From assembly GCA_002049455.2 (NCBI GenBank), contig KV918786.1, positions 372,001 to 436,000 of the forward strand: 64,000 nucleotides of DNA. The letters are read 5' to 3'. Source of the stretch: Porphyra umbilicalis (taxonomy: Eukaryota > Rhodophyta > Bangiophyceae > Bangiales > Bangiaceae). The notes under the pieces are model-generated. The model was not told where the DNA came from. It worked only from the letters and a program-made list of their open reading frames with translations, and ran no database searches. The position numbers were made by a program, and so were the translations under genes. This document shows positions 10,822 through 21,370 of the stretch, piece after piece (within the stretch, counting starts at the first letter, position 1; each line of letters starts with the position of its first letter).

Positions 10822-12694
10822 GTAGTCCTACACAAGCATCTTCGGTCGTGCCGACCGCACCCGACGTTGTGGAAGGGGGTCGGCCGGAGGTGGTGCCGGG
10901 GAACCAGCATGCCCACCGTGATCGCCCTCCACACCACCAGTGAGCGCCGATTCGTCAGTGGACGAAGGATCCCCCGTAGCGCCGCGCCCAGGTGCCACCA
11001 CGGGTCGCCGTCTCAATGTCCGACGGGCGGGAAGAAGCAGTGGGGCGGTCCCATTCTGCCGCAGCACGTCCAGGTCGTCAGACCACCCGCGCGCCACTTG
11101 ACCGCCGCGGGCGCCAGAGTCATTCGCGTGGACGACACGACCGAAGGACGGACGCAGAGGACGCGTGCCAAGCTCATCCAACACCCGTTGCGCTTGCTGC
11201 ATCGACGCCGCAAACCAGGAAACAACGGGCCGCGCCAACAAGGGCGGCGGCCTCGGGTCCATTGTGTCCCAGCGGCGCCCGCCGCCGGAGCGCCGACGGC
11301 GGCAACCGTAGCACCGCCCCCCGCACCCCCCCCACCTGCGCAGCGGCAAAACAACAAGGCCACAACGGTGGTGGACGGGCGCCCAACGACCGCGTCGAGA
11401 AAGAGCTCAAACGCACCCGGGAGAGCCAAAACCGCCGGGCGCCGCGGCGGTGGCGCCGGGCCCCGCGGTGCCGACCGCGGCGACCGCAGCGCCGCCCCCC
11501 GCCTCCCCCCCACTCGCGCAGCGCGAAAAAGCAGGGCCAAAGGATGGTAGAAGAGCACAGACAATCGTGTCAAGGGTCAGCCCATTGACGGCGGGGAGCA
11601 TCTCGAGTCGCTGCGGCGACCAAAAAGCGGAAATGCGCGCGCGCGCGCCAGCACTGCCAAATCTGCGATCAGGAGCGGATCAAGCGAGGAGGGGATGGGT
11701 AAAAGCTGCTAGGGGTGTAGAGGGAAGGGGAAAGGTGCGAATGGCCAAGGGGGAGCCCGTGAGCGCCAGCACGACTCCGTACAGAAGGCAGCCGTACCGC
11801 CACCGTACCAGGCGCTGGCAGCACGACGAGGACGATTGCCCTCCCAAACCGGCGCCGCCGGAAGCGTCGATGCCGACGTGTCCAGATCCAGATCGCACAT
11901 GTCTGGGGCCCGCTAAAAAATATCCCCGGACATGTCTGACGCTCATGTCTGAGATGTCCGTCTGTGTGTGTCAACAGGCGTAATTGGTGACGGATCGAAC
12001 CTGGTGTCTGACGGGGCCCTGGGCGCCCAGGGCGCACTGAATGCGCGCACCTGATTGGCTGTTGCAGGGCACGCGGCTGTGGACGCAGCCGGAAACTGGG
12101 AGAGTAGATGTCGCGGGTTCCTTCACGACGCACCCCGTGGGGTGTGTGTCCTCCCCCCTGCGAGGCCATTGCCTTCCGTCCTCCCCCCCTGACTCGCCTT
12201 CGGGCCATGTCCGTCGCCGCGCTGCAGGTGCGTGCCGCGTGTGGTATTTTGGTGCGACGCCCACCACGCCCCGCCCACTCCACCAGACTCGACAGGGCCC
12301 GCCACGGCTCCATCGCCAGCCGTGTTATGGGCGATCGGTATTAGTTGGGATCCCCCTGCCACCCCCCACCTGCCTCGCTAGGCACATCAGCGCGAAGCCT
12401 TCGTCGCTTACACTGGCGCTCTGTCTCCGTTGCGGCCTGGTGCGCGCCGGCAGCCGGCTGGGCTGTGCATCTCGCCGGGCATGAAGCGTTCGGCCAAGGG
12501 CTGCCGCGGGGCGCGTCCGGGGGGGGAGGCACCAGCAGCATGCATCGGGGGGGCACCATGGGGGTGTGCGGGGACGCTCGGCGCGCTGCAACCGCAGCGC
12601 GTGTCGTGGTGAGAGCCCGATGGCCCACGCGGGCAGCGCGCCCGAGTCGAGCTTTGCACGCACGCGCGGCGCGCGGTTTGCAGCACGCGTGCAG
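10822..12694. other. GC-rich upstream region with an internal duplication
   Basis: The minus frame 10828-11349 looks protein-like (LLARPVVSWFAASMQQAQRVL and onward) and probably belongs to the KDZ transposase N terminus, but TAG at 10828 separates it from the SWIM exon. A segment of about 60 bp at 11295-11357 recurs imperfectly at 11471-11533, with an offset of 176 bp, mostly CCGCCCCCCGC-type sequence. From 11600 to 12690 I see no gene. A perfect short palindrome (CCCTGGGCGCCCAGGG) lies near 12018-12035. Confidence 0.5.
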
Positions 12695-12703
12695 CATAAA
12701 TAG
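12695..12703 (+). promoter_or_regulatory. TATA-like box of the C2-domain gene
   Basis: CATAAATAG stands alone in a CpG-rich stretch, 129 bp upstream of the ATG at 12832, with a pyrimidine-rich leader (12745-12825) between. Position and contrast with its surroundings suggest a core promoter element. Confidence 0.4.
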
Positions 12704-12831
12704 CGTCGCGCGCCGCGCTGAGCTTATTGTCCCTCAGCCGGCACACGTGTTGTGCCCGATCCCGCTCCCCCGCTCCACCCATTCCTTCTCCCCTTCTCAC
12801 CCTCTTTCTCGTTTACTTGTTTGCTGGCAAG

Positions 12832-13483
12832 ATGGTGCAGATGGAGGGCAAGCTGACCGCTGTCCTCATGAGCGGCTCGGACCTCAAGGGCGATGACGGT
12901 ATGCTGGATTGGTGCAGTGTGCCTAGGTAGTGGCGACTGGTGGACATGCGCCTGCCCCATCCCCAGACCACATCCGGTTAGCCTCTTCTCTGGCGGTGTT
13001 GGGTGCTTTGCGGGCGAGCCCCGTGGAGAACCAGGCGCCATGCGCGCGCGAGTCCCTTAGCTGACAACCTGCTCGTGTGCCCTTCGCTCCCGGTCCTTTC
13101 TTGTTTTATCATTTGCGCCTTTCTCCCATTCTGAAGCCTACGCGATCGTCAAGCTCGGCAAGAAGCAGGTCATCAAGACCAACAAGGATGACTCGCACAA
13201 CCCAGAGTGGAACTTCACGCGTGAGGTCCACATCAAGGGTGACTATGAGGAGATGACCATTGCCGTATACGAGGACGACGACTTTTCGTCGGACGACTTC
13301 CTCGGCTCGGTCACCATCCCCGTCTCCCGCCTGTCGGGCGGCCCCGTCAACGGCACGTTCGCGCTGCAGACCAAGGAGGGCGAGCCCGCCGGGGAGATCA
13401 AGGCCATCTTCTCGTTTGAGGCTGGGGAGGTGTCCATCTTTGACCAGCTCAAGGACAAGCTCCATGATTCGGACTCGGACTAG
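12832..13483 (+). CDS. small single C2-domain protein (two exons)
   Basis: Exon 1 is 12832-12898 (MVQMEGKLTAVLMSGSDLKG...). The intron is 12899-13136 (GTATGC...GAAG) and exon 2 is 13137-13483, giving 137 aa. The product is almost wholly one C2 beta-sandwich, the calcium/phospholipid-binding fold. LTAVLMSGSDLK forms strand 1, DAYAIVKLGKK is the equivalent of the DPYV motif, HNPEWNFTREV is the usual NPxWNE region, and the acidic loop YEDDDFSSDDFLG supplies the second set of potential Ca-binding Asp residues. The first loop reads KGDDAY, so most but not all canonical aspartates are present. The tail is acidic (HDSDSD). No membrane segment is seen, so it probably docks on membranes from the cytosol. 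The reverse-strand frame through it is a shadow. Function beyond lipid or Ca binding is not known. Confidence 0.85.
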
Positions 13484-13881
13484 GAACTGGGTTTGTTGCA
13501 CAGCCGTCGGTGCGCGCCACCGTGTTGAAGGGTTTGCGGGGTGTGTGTTAGACCAGCCGCTTCTGGTTGATGCTGTATATTTTTACCCTTCTCGGTCCCT
13601 CCTTGCCCCATGCAGATGGTCCCGTGCGACCCGCGGTCCATCGCCCCAAAAAGACCACGGAGCAGATGCTGGTCGGTGGCGTACCTTTCCACCTCTCGCA
13701 TAGCAAACAGCCGGGAACGCCGAACCCCGTCACTCTGACAAGAGAGGCGAGGAGCAAACCGTGCGCCATCCGCGCAGACAGGAGACTCTGGTTGCCACGT
13801 GTGAGGCCCGCTCATCGAATGCGGATCAAGCCGGCCACGCTGGTGTGCTTCAGATTGCATCTGCGGTGGTCGTCTCTCTAG

Positions 13882-14150
13882 TGTCCATTCTACTGACCGC
13901 CTCATTTGAGCCTCTCAGGCTCATTTGAGCCTATTTTTGATGCCTCTCTGTGACCAGGTTCCGGCCTCGGCTGCTCTTTCTGAGAATAGATCCGGACTCA
14001 GCGCAGTCCACTTACGGCTGTGTACGATGAAAACTCGGAGGGGGTGCCCCAGACACCCCGAAAAGGCCGCGTTTCCAGGCCATATGAGAGGGAGCCTCAT
14101 TCGAGCCTCATCTGAGGCTCATTTGAGCCTCGGGAGCAGTAGAATGGACA
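13882..14150. mobile_element. 269-bp piggyBac-type MITE with CTAG target duplication
   Basis: The 14-bp termini are perfect inverted repeats (TGTCCATTCTACTG at both ends), flanked directly by CTAG at 13878-13881 and 14151-14154. Inside each end are palindromic motifs of the GGCTCATTTGAGCC kind (13901-13935 and 14090-14133). There is no coding frame. Terminal bases, flanking CTAG and palindrome layout match the piggyBac-like element at 50617-53448, so it is probably moved by that or a related transposase. It sits about 400 bp downstream of the C2 gene stop. Confidence 0.85.
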
Positions 14151-14446
14151 CTAGGGCTTCCACCTCCACTCCCCCCCCGCACTGACTCCTCTGCCGTCGT
14201 ACGCCACGCCCGAGTCTTCCCTCCTCCCCCCCTACCCACCACGTGTGAGCGCGACATGTGCTGCCTCCTCCACCGGGCGCATATTGGTTTTGCCTCGTTC
14301 CTGTTCCCCGCCCGAACCGCGCTGTCGGCTGCGTCGCTCCCGCCGCCACGCGCCGCTTGGGCGGTTACCCGCCGCCCCCCCTTCCACGGGCGACCGGCCC
14401 GCGGCGCCGCGAGTGCCCCCCCCCCCCCCCCCCCCCCCCGTTGGCA

Positions 14447-15294
14447 ATGGCCACCCCCTCCCGCCCGCCCCCCTCCACCGCCTCCCCCGACGCCATCGTG
14501 GCGGCGCTGGACACCATCCGCGGCCGCATCGACGCGGCGGTGGGGTCGGCGTCCCCCCCCCCACCGCCCCCGTCACGCTCATTGCCGTCTCCAAGACGCG
14601 CCCGCCCGACGCCATTGCCGCCGCCTTTGACGCTGGCCAAGTGGACTTTGGGGAAAATTACGTGCAGGAGCTGGTCGGCAAGGTCGCCGACTGTCCGCCG
14701 GGCGTGCGGTGGCACTACATTGGGGCGCTCCAATCCAACAAGGCCAAGGTGCTCGTCGGGGAGGTGCCCGGCCTCGCGTGCGTGCAGTCGGTGGATCGGT
14801 CCAAGACGGCGCGGGCGTTGAACAATGCGGTTGTTAACCGGCAGCAAAAGGCGGCAGTCACTGACGGCGACGGGCAAGCAGCAGCAGGGGAGGGGGCAGG
14901 AGCGGCCGACGGCGGCGACGGCGGCGACTCCCTCGACGTGATGGTGCAGGTCAACACGTCGGGGGAAGAGTCCAAGAGCGGCTGCGCTCCGGACGAGGCG
15001 GTGGAGCTCGCCCGGTACGTTTCCGATGAGTGTCGGGCGCTGCGGCTGGTCGGGTTGATGACCATTGGCGCGCCCGACACCGAGTCGGACCGCCCGCCGG
15101 CCTTTGAGGTGCTCCTCCGCGTGCGTGGGGAGGTGGAAGCCGCGCTCGACCGGGGGGAGGGGGGGGGGGGGGGGGCGCGCCTCGGCCTCTCCATGGGCAT
15201 GAGCGGCGACTATGAGGCGGCGGTGCGGTGTGGGGCGACGGCCGTGCGGGTCGGGTCGGCGATTTTCGGGGCGCGCGACTACTCGGCGGCGTAG
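14447..15294 (+). CDS. PLPBP: YggS/PLPBP-type pyridoxal-phosphate-binding protein (one frame break)
   Basis: This is a pyridoxal 5'-phosphate homeostasis protein of the YggS/PROSC family, which binds PLP on an alanine-racemase-like TIM barrel without known enzyme activity. Landmarks in order are TLIAVSKTR (PLP-lysine motif), FGENYVQEL, WHYIGALQSNK, VQVNTSGEESKSG, LRLVGLMTIG and LSMGMSGDYEAAVRCG...VRVGSAIFG. The natural N terminus (ATG 14447, SPDAIVAALDTIRGRIDAAVG) is in a different frame from the rest. The switch falls in a run of ten C at 14553-14562, so a homopolymer miscount or slippage is likely. An ATG at 14256 would add a Ser/Arg/Pro-rich leader that looks like an organelle transit peptide, but a 23-C run (14416-14439) separates it. 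An insert of about 25 residues rich in Gly, Ala and Asp interrupts the middle. Confidence 0.85.
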
Positions 15295-15537
15295 GACCGG
15301 GGGGAGAGGAGGGCAGTGGCGACCGCCGCCGGGTCCGCTCGAGTGTTGTTCCACTGCGACAAAGAAAAGTCAAGGTACCGACACCAGCAAACGGGGGAGC
15401 AACGCGGCACACCGCCGCCCGGCGGTACGCCGCCGTCATGCTGCCGCCACGGGCCGGGCGCACTCGGGGGGCGCCACGTGAACGTGAGTACCCCCCCCCC
15501 CCGCCGCACCATCGCACGCCCCCCCCCTCCACCGCTC

Positions 15538-16812
15538 TCACACCCGCAACGATGGCGGCAGGTCGTCCCACCCACAGCCCCCCCCCCGGGCGCCCATCCC
15601 CCCCACGGCCTTGCCGGCGACGGCGGTGCCGAGCGCCATGAGCGCCTCCACCCCCGCGCCCGCGACGAGCCCCACCGCCACGGCGCCAATGTACGCGTCG
15701 CCCGCGCCGGTCGTGTCGACGACCCCCCCCGGGGGGAGCGGCCACGCCGGGCAGGCGACCACGTCCATCAGCTCCCCCGGCTCGCACGAGGCGCAGTCCG
15801 ACGGCGGCGGAAACGTGGTGTGCGCGACGACCACGTCGACGCCGCGCGGCGCGTACATCCGCGGCGCGCCGTCGGTCGGCGGGGAGCGCCGGAGCATCGT
15901 CGCCCCCGCGTCGCCGGCGGTGGAGATGACCCACGCCGCCCGCGTCGCGCCCGTCCGCAGCAAGTCGGCCATGGCCGCCTGCGTGCCGAGGCAGTGGGGC
16001 GCGTACAAGCGCGGAAAGGCCGCGTTGCACACGATATAGTCGACGAGCGGGAGGAGTTGGGCGGTGCCCGCCCGCACCTTTTCCGCGTCCATGAGCACGG
16101 GGATGCCCGCCGCAACGGCGGCGGTGGCGAGCGGCACCGCCGCTTCCGCCTGCCGCCCGTCGACGTGGAGGAGCGCCACGCCGTCGAGGAGCCCCGCCGC
16201 CGCCGCGTCGGCGGCCGTCAACTCGACGGCCGCGGGGCTGTGCACGCACGTGCGCGTGCCGCCGGCCGCGTCGACGAGGATGTAGGTAAAGGGGGAGGTG
16301 AGGCCGGGGGCGACCACCACCGGCGCCGTGTCGACGCCCTCGGACGCGAGGCCGCCGAGGATGGCGCCGCCGGCCGCGTCGTCGCCGACGAGGGCGAGGA
16401 CGCTCGCCCGCACGCCCAGCCGCCGCGCCGCGACGGCCGTGTTGGCGGCGTTGCCGCCGCCCGAGGTCGACGAGGCCGTCGTCCGGATTTTGGCGTCGGG
16501 GGTGGGGAAGGCGTCGACGACGGCGGTGTAGTCGAGGCCGGCGGCGCCGACGCAGAGGATGCGGTGGGGTTCCAAGTGGGGGAGCAGGGCGGCCGCCGCG
16601 GGGGGGGGGGGGGGGGACTGGCCATCCATCGTGGGGTGCGGAAATCGGCGGCGGGGGGCCCGAGTGGGTGCTTGCCGGGAAAGGCAGCGGCGGCTCGAGA
16701 CGGGCCGCTGCCGGGCGGGGGCAGCCGCCCAGCCAGCCACAAAGCACGGCACGGGCAGACTGGTGGAGGGGCCGGGTTGACCGGAAGACCAGACGAAGCA
16801 GCTGCTATTCAT
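15538..16812 (-). CDS. pfkB/ribokinase-family sugar kinase, plant plastid type
   Basis: This is an ATP-dependent kinase of the pfkB family. From ATG 16629 the core runs ILCVGAAGLDYTAVVDAFP, PDAKIR, then the family signature 1 GGGNAANTA and SPFTYILVD with TRTCVHSP. Later come VLMDAEKVR and signature 2 DTTGAGDAYIGAV with the catalytic Asp. The DAKIR and SPFTYI..TRTC..P pattern is what I recall from plant plastid pfkB-like proteins of unknown substrate. Upstream in frame, ATG 16812 adds 61 residues rich in Ser, Arg and Pro, consistent with a transit peptide, which is why I give the longer start. It is convergent with YggS (244 bp between stops) and divergent from ADC synthase. Substrate not assignable. 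Confidence 0.85.
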   Translation of the reverse strand: MNSSCFVWSSGQPGPSTSLPVPCFVAGWAAAPARQRPVSSRRCLSRQAPTRAPRRRFPHPTMDGQSPPPPPAAAALLPHLEPHRILCVGAAGLDYTAVVDAFPTPDAKIRTTASSTSGGGNAANTAVAARRLGVRASVLALVGDDAAGGAILGGLASEGVDTAPVVVAPGLTSPFTYILVDAAGGTRTCVHSPAAVELTAADAAAAGLLDGVALLHVDGRQAEAAVPLATAAVAAGIPVLMDAEKVRAGTAQLLPLVDYIVCNAAFPRLYAPHCLGTQAAMADLLRTGATRAAWVISTAGDAGATMLRRSPPTDGAPRMYAPRGVDVVVAHTTFPPPSDCASCEPGELMDVVACPAWPLPPGGVVDTTGAGDAYIGAVAVGLVAGAGVEALMALGTAVAGKAVGGMGARGGGCGWDDLPPSLRV

Positions 16813-17190
16813 GTCTAAAGAGCCTATCCGCCGGGGACGTGGCCGTGAGCAGCGGTGTGGTTGGTGGTGGTGGTGTCCCACATGCAGGGGTGAAGCCGGC
16901 CACAAGAGCGTGTCAAGGACCGCAGTCGTAGCGCGCACAGAGAAGGTGGTCACTGACCATCAGGCATAGAGATCACGAACGACAGCCACGTGTGCAGGAA
17001 GTGGTTCTGTGGCCAAACCAATCCGCGCACACGTGTTCGGTGCTGTCGAAAATGATTCCGTCACAGATCTAGTCTCAATGCGTGGATGACGATGCGGGGC
17101 AAGAGTCCTCTCAGGAACAACGAGGGCTACTGTACCTTGAGTTGGCTCAATCGCCCAGCTCGTCGGTTCCACGGTCGTGCAGTCGCGTCG
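16813..17190. promoter_or_regulatory. shared upstream region of pfkB and ADC synthase genes
   Basis: This is 378 bp between divergent starts (16812 on the minus strand, 17191 on the plus strand). It is less GC-rich than the genes on either side and has no open frame of note. By position it should hold both promoters, but I see no clear core element. Confidence 0.4.
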
Positions 17191-17610
17191 ATGCGGCGGC
17201 TCGCTCCTCTTCGACCCCACACTTCACCTCGTCATTGCTGCTACCCCCCCGCCCCCCCCCCTCCACGCGGCCTGTTCCACCGACCATGGTGCGGCCGTCC
17301 CCCCCCCCCCCACTCCCCCACCCCCAACAACCCCATCTGTCACCCCCCCCCCGCCACTCGGCCCGTCCGCACGCTCCTCATCGACAACTATGACTCGTAC
17401 ACGTACAACCTGTACCAGCTGCTCGCGACGGTCAATGGGGTCCCCCCCACGGTCGTAACCAACGACGCGTACCCGAGCCTCGCGTCTGCCATCGCGGCCA
17501 TTGGCCCATTTGATAATATCGTCGTGTCGCCCGGCCCGGGCACGCCCGATGCGGCGGCGGATTTACCCGCCCTCGCCGCCGACGCGCTGGCGTCGACGGC
17601 CGGCGCGGGT

Positions 17611-17641
<31 letters not shown>

Positions 17642-20600
17642 GCGGCAGTGGTGGCGGTAGCCCCCTCCCCGTCCTGGGCGTCTGCCTCGGCCTGCAAGGC
17701 CTGTGTGCGGCGGCGGGCGCGCGCGTCGGCCCCGCCCCCGACGGCCCCGTCCACGGCCGCCTCGCCACGGTCGAGCGGTCGCCGGCGGGGCGGGGGTGCC
17801 CCCTCCTCGGCCGCCTCCCCGTCGACGCGTGGCAGGCGGTGCGGTACCACTCGCTGGCCGTCGACGCGGCGGGGCTGCCCCCGTGGCTCACGCCGACCGC
17901 GTGGGCGGCGGGCGTCACGGGGGGAGGGGGGGGGGGGGGCGGGGGGATGGCGTTGATGGGGGCGACGCCCCTGAGGTGGTTGCCAATGGGAATGGGGGGG
18001 GGGCGGGGGGGGTGGGGGGGGCGCCGCCCCCTGCGGGAACCACCCCGCCGCAGGTGTTGATGGCGGTGCGCCACACGAGCCGCCACCTGTATGGCGTGCA
18101 GTTCCACCCCGAGAGCGTCGCGACCGAGTATGGGGCGGAGCTGCTGGCCGCGTTTCGGGACCTGACGCTCGAGGCGGCGACGGCGGCGGCGGCGGCCGCA
18201 GCGGCGGCGGGGCAGCCACCGGGGCTTGCGTCGGGAGCCGCGGCGGGGGCGGCGCCCCCCCCGCCCGCGCCGAGCCCGAATGGCCGGGGGGGTGACGGGG
18301 AGGCGCCCACCAATGGCCACGCCGACGCCGCCCGCCCAGCGGCGGCCGCGCCCGCCGCCGTCACGGCCGGGGGTGACCGCACCGTCGCCACCGACGACGC
18401 CGTGCCGAACGGGGCGACGAATGGGCACGCCCCCCCCTCCCCCGCGTCCCCCCCCCCCTACACCGTCACGGCGGTGCGCGTCGATGGCGCGACGGGCGCG
18501 GACACGGAAGCCGCCTTTGTGGCGCTCTACGGCGACGCCCCCGGCGAGTGTTTTTGGCTCGACTCGTCGAGCAGCTGCGCGCGGCGGCGGCCGCCCGGCA
18601 GTGACGCCGCCACGGAGCGGGGGGGCGTGCCCCCTTGCGGCGGGGCCATCACCGCGGCGGCGGCGGCGGCGGCGGCGGCGGAAGCGGCGGCGGTGGCGGA
18701 AGCGGCGGCGGCGGGGGACCCCCCACGTCGCGCGGGCGCTTTTCGTTTATGGGCGACGTGTCGGGGCCGCTCGGCCACGTGCTGCGCTACGACGTGGTCG
18801 CCCGCACGCTCACCGAGGTGCGGTCGCTGCCGACGGCGGCGGGTGGCGGCGGCGGCGCGCCGTCGGCGCTCGGCGGCGGCGCCACCGGGGCGCCACCCCC
18901 ACCCCGGTGCCCCCCCCCGCGGACGCGCCCGCCGTCAACGGCATCTCCCCTCCTTGTACTACCACCACAGCGACGACGGCGACGGCCGTCACGACAAGCA
19001 CCCCCTGCGACTCCTTTTTTGACGCCCTCGACGAGCGCCTCGCCGCCGCGGGGGCGGGCCTCGGCACCCCCCCGTCACGGCGCCCGTCCCGTTTGACTTT
19101 CTCGGCGGCTACGTCGTGCAACTCGGGTACGAGCTCAAGCGCGAGTGCCCCGGCGTGCGGGTGCCCAACCGCCACGCGTCGCGGTCGCGCGTGGCGGCGG
19201 GGGGGGCCGGCGACGCCGTCGCGCTGTTTGTCGACCGGCTGGTGGCGGTCGACCACGGGGACGGGGGGGTGTACTTGCTCGCCGTCACCGAGGCGGCGGC
19301 GGGGGGGGGGGCGCGCCGCCGCCCGTGCCCGCCGCCGCCGCCGCCGCCGCCGCCGCGGGCGCAGGCGGCGCCGCCGCCGCGGTCGGCGGCGCTGCCAATG
19401 GCCACGGTGGCGGCGGGGGGGACGCCGCCGGCCGCGCCACCGCCCGCGTCAAGCGGCGGCGCGTGGCGTCTGCCAATGGCGGTGCGGGTGGCGGCGGCGG
19501 CGGCGGCGGCAGCGTCGTCGGCGGCGGCGGCCTCGACGCGGCGGCCGAGGCCGCCCTCGCGTCGGTCGACGCGGACACGCGCGCCTGGTTCCGCGCGACC
19601 GCCGCGGTGTTGGCGGCGCTGCCGTCGACCTCCCCCCCCCCCCCCCCCCCCGCGGTCCCCCGCCCCCCCCCCCCACGCTCGGGGCGGGCACCCCCCCCCC
19701 CCCCCCCCCGCGCCTGCGCTTTGCCCTCGAGCGCCCCCGCGCCGCCTACCAAGCCGCCGTCCGCTCGTGCCTCGCCCACATTGCCGCCGGCGACTCGTAC
19801 GAGTTGTGCCTCACGACGCGCCTCGTGGCGCGGGTCCCCCCACCACGTGCGGCCTCGCCCTCCACCGCGCCCTGCGGGGTGTCAACCCCGCGCCCTACGC
19901 CGCCTACCTCCGCCTCACCCCGACGGTGGCGCTCGCGTGCTCCTCCCCCGAGCGCTTCCTCCGCGTCTCCCCCGGGGGGGTGGCCGAGTCCAAGCCGATC
20001 AAGGGCACCCGCCCCCGGGGGGGGGACCCCGCCGCCGACGCGGCGCTCGCGGCCGGCCTCGCGGCGTGCGTCAAGGACCGCGCGGAAAATTTGATGATTG
20101 CGGACCTCGTGCGCAACGACCTCGGCCGCGTGTGCGTGCCGGGCTCCGTCACCGTCCCGTCGCTGATGGCCGTGGAGACGTACGCAACCGTCCACCAGCT
20201 CGTGACGACGGTGCGGGGGCAGGTCGACGTGACGCCCCGCCGGCGGGTGGGGGGGGTCCCCGCCGCGGCGACGGCGGCGGCGGTGGGGGGGGCAAGCGCG
20301 CCCCCGCCGCCGCCACCCCCCCCACCGCCGCGTCGGTCGTGCGCGCCGCGTGGCCGATGGGCTCCATGACCGGGGCGCCCAAGGTGCGGACGCTCGCCCT
20401 CCTCGACGCGCTGGAAGCGTCGCCGCGGGGCGCCTACTCGGGCTCTGTTGGCTACCTGTCCCTGTCGGGCGCGGCGGACCTCAACGTGGTCATCCGCGCG
20501 GCGGTGCTCGACGGCGCGGCGGGGACGGTGACGGTGGGGGTCGGGGGGGCCATCGTCGCCCTCAGCGCCGTCGACGAGGAGTTTGAGGAGGCGCTGCTCA

Positions 20601-20715
20601 AGGGGGCGGCCGTGATGCGCGGCGTGGCGACGGCCGTGACGGGCGCGCCCGCGTACGAGCTGTGTGTGGACGGGGGGGGGGGGGGGGGGGGGGGGGGGGC
20701 GCGGCAGCAGAGTGA
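17191..20715 (+). CDS. aminodeoxychorismate synthase, PabA-PabB fusion (several frame breaks)
   Basis: This is a bifunctional folate-pathway enzyme making 4-amino-4-deoxychorismate from chorismate and glutamine. The glutaminase half has [10 protein letters not shown] (~17380), SPGPGTP, nucleophile Cys in GVCLGLQ (~17682) and GVQFHPES (~18095). The synthase half has [40 protein letters not shown] (~19790), PIKGTRPR (~19995), [10 protein letters not shown] and GSMTGAPK (~20357). The Lys in PIKGT and the fused order are those of plant ADC synthase; anthranilate synthase has PIAGT. ATG 17191 opens a leader like a plastid transit peptide, in frame with the glutaminase. The frame changes several times (near 17935, 18600-18730, 18900-19080, 19260-19700, 19840, 20240-20310), each in or next to C/G runs or GGC repeats. 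A 28-G run at 20672-20699 precedes TGA 20713. Large Gly/Ala/Pro inserts make it about 1,170 residues. GLQ replaces the usual GHQ. Confidence 0.85.
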
Positions 20716-21370
20716 GCACCGCACCGCGCTGAGCAGCGGCCATGCATATGGCCGTGTCGGTGGGGGTGGCACGGCGCTCTGTCCTTTTTCGCGTGGAGCG
20801 CACCGGCCACGCTCGGCGTCGGCAGCGTCACGTGCGACCGTCTCGACGACTGTGCCCGTGCCCGGCGTGGTCCGGACGTGGGTGTGCAGCGAGGGGCAGA
20901 AAAGCGACGGTTTTACACACTCTCGCTGTGTGAACTCGATCTCTGTCCTCCGGGTGGCTGGGAACTCAAGGCTGACAAAGAGTGTGCACGCAGATCAAAT
21001 CCAAACAACTTGCACACAGAGTCATGACAAGTATCATGCTGGCAGCGTTACTTATAAGTGCTGCCACGAACATAAGTCCTGCCACGAACAACTTGAGGAC
21101 TCTCTCCCCGTCTGCAGTCTTTCGTGGAAAAAAATGTGAAGTGTTTCATCAGTGTGAAGACCTTTTATGGACTGCGTGAACAGGTCTATGGCAACAACAA
21201 TTACCACACAACGGGGCCTGGCAGAAGTCGCGGCGGTGGCTCTTCCGCAGCCGGCGCGCAAAGGACCGTGTTACTCCCCCATACTGCGTTTTCGTGGTCG
21301 TAGCGCCCCACACTCCTCTTCGCGGTGGCCCTGCATCCAGTACACTGCTGCCGCCTCGGCGGGCGCGGTT
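20716..21370. other. intergenic spacer between ADC synthase and satellite
   Basis: This is 655 bp of ordinary composition and no credible gene. A short near-repeat (CTTATAAGTGCTGCCACGAA then CATAAGTCCTGCCACGAAC) is at about 21050-21090. It may include the ADC synthase 3' UTR. Confidence 0.4.

Noticed and set aside
10750-11550. 266-codon plus frame over the KDZ upstream region
   Set aside because: Arg/Pro/Thr-rich with no motif, and antisense to the more protein-like minus frame 10828-11349.
11975-12000. GGTTCGATCC on the minus strand, resembling a tRNA T-loop B box
   Set aside because: The neighbouring bases do not form a T stem, and no acceptor stem or A box is found at tRNA spacing.
13109-13501. 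Minus-strand frame across the C2 gene exon 2
   Set aside because: Exact antisense of a clear C2 domain. A shadow.
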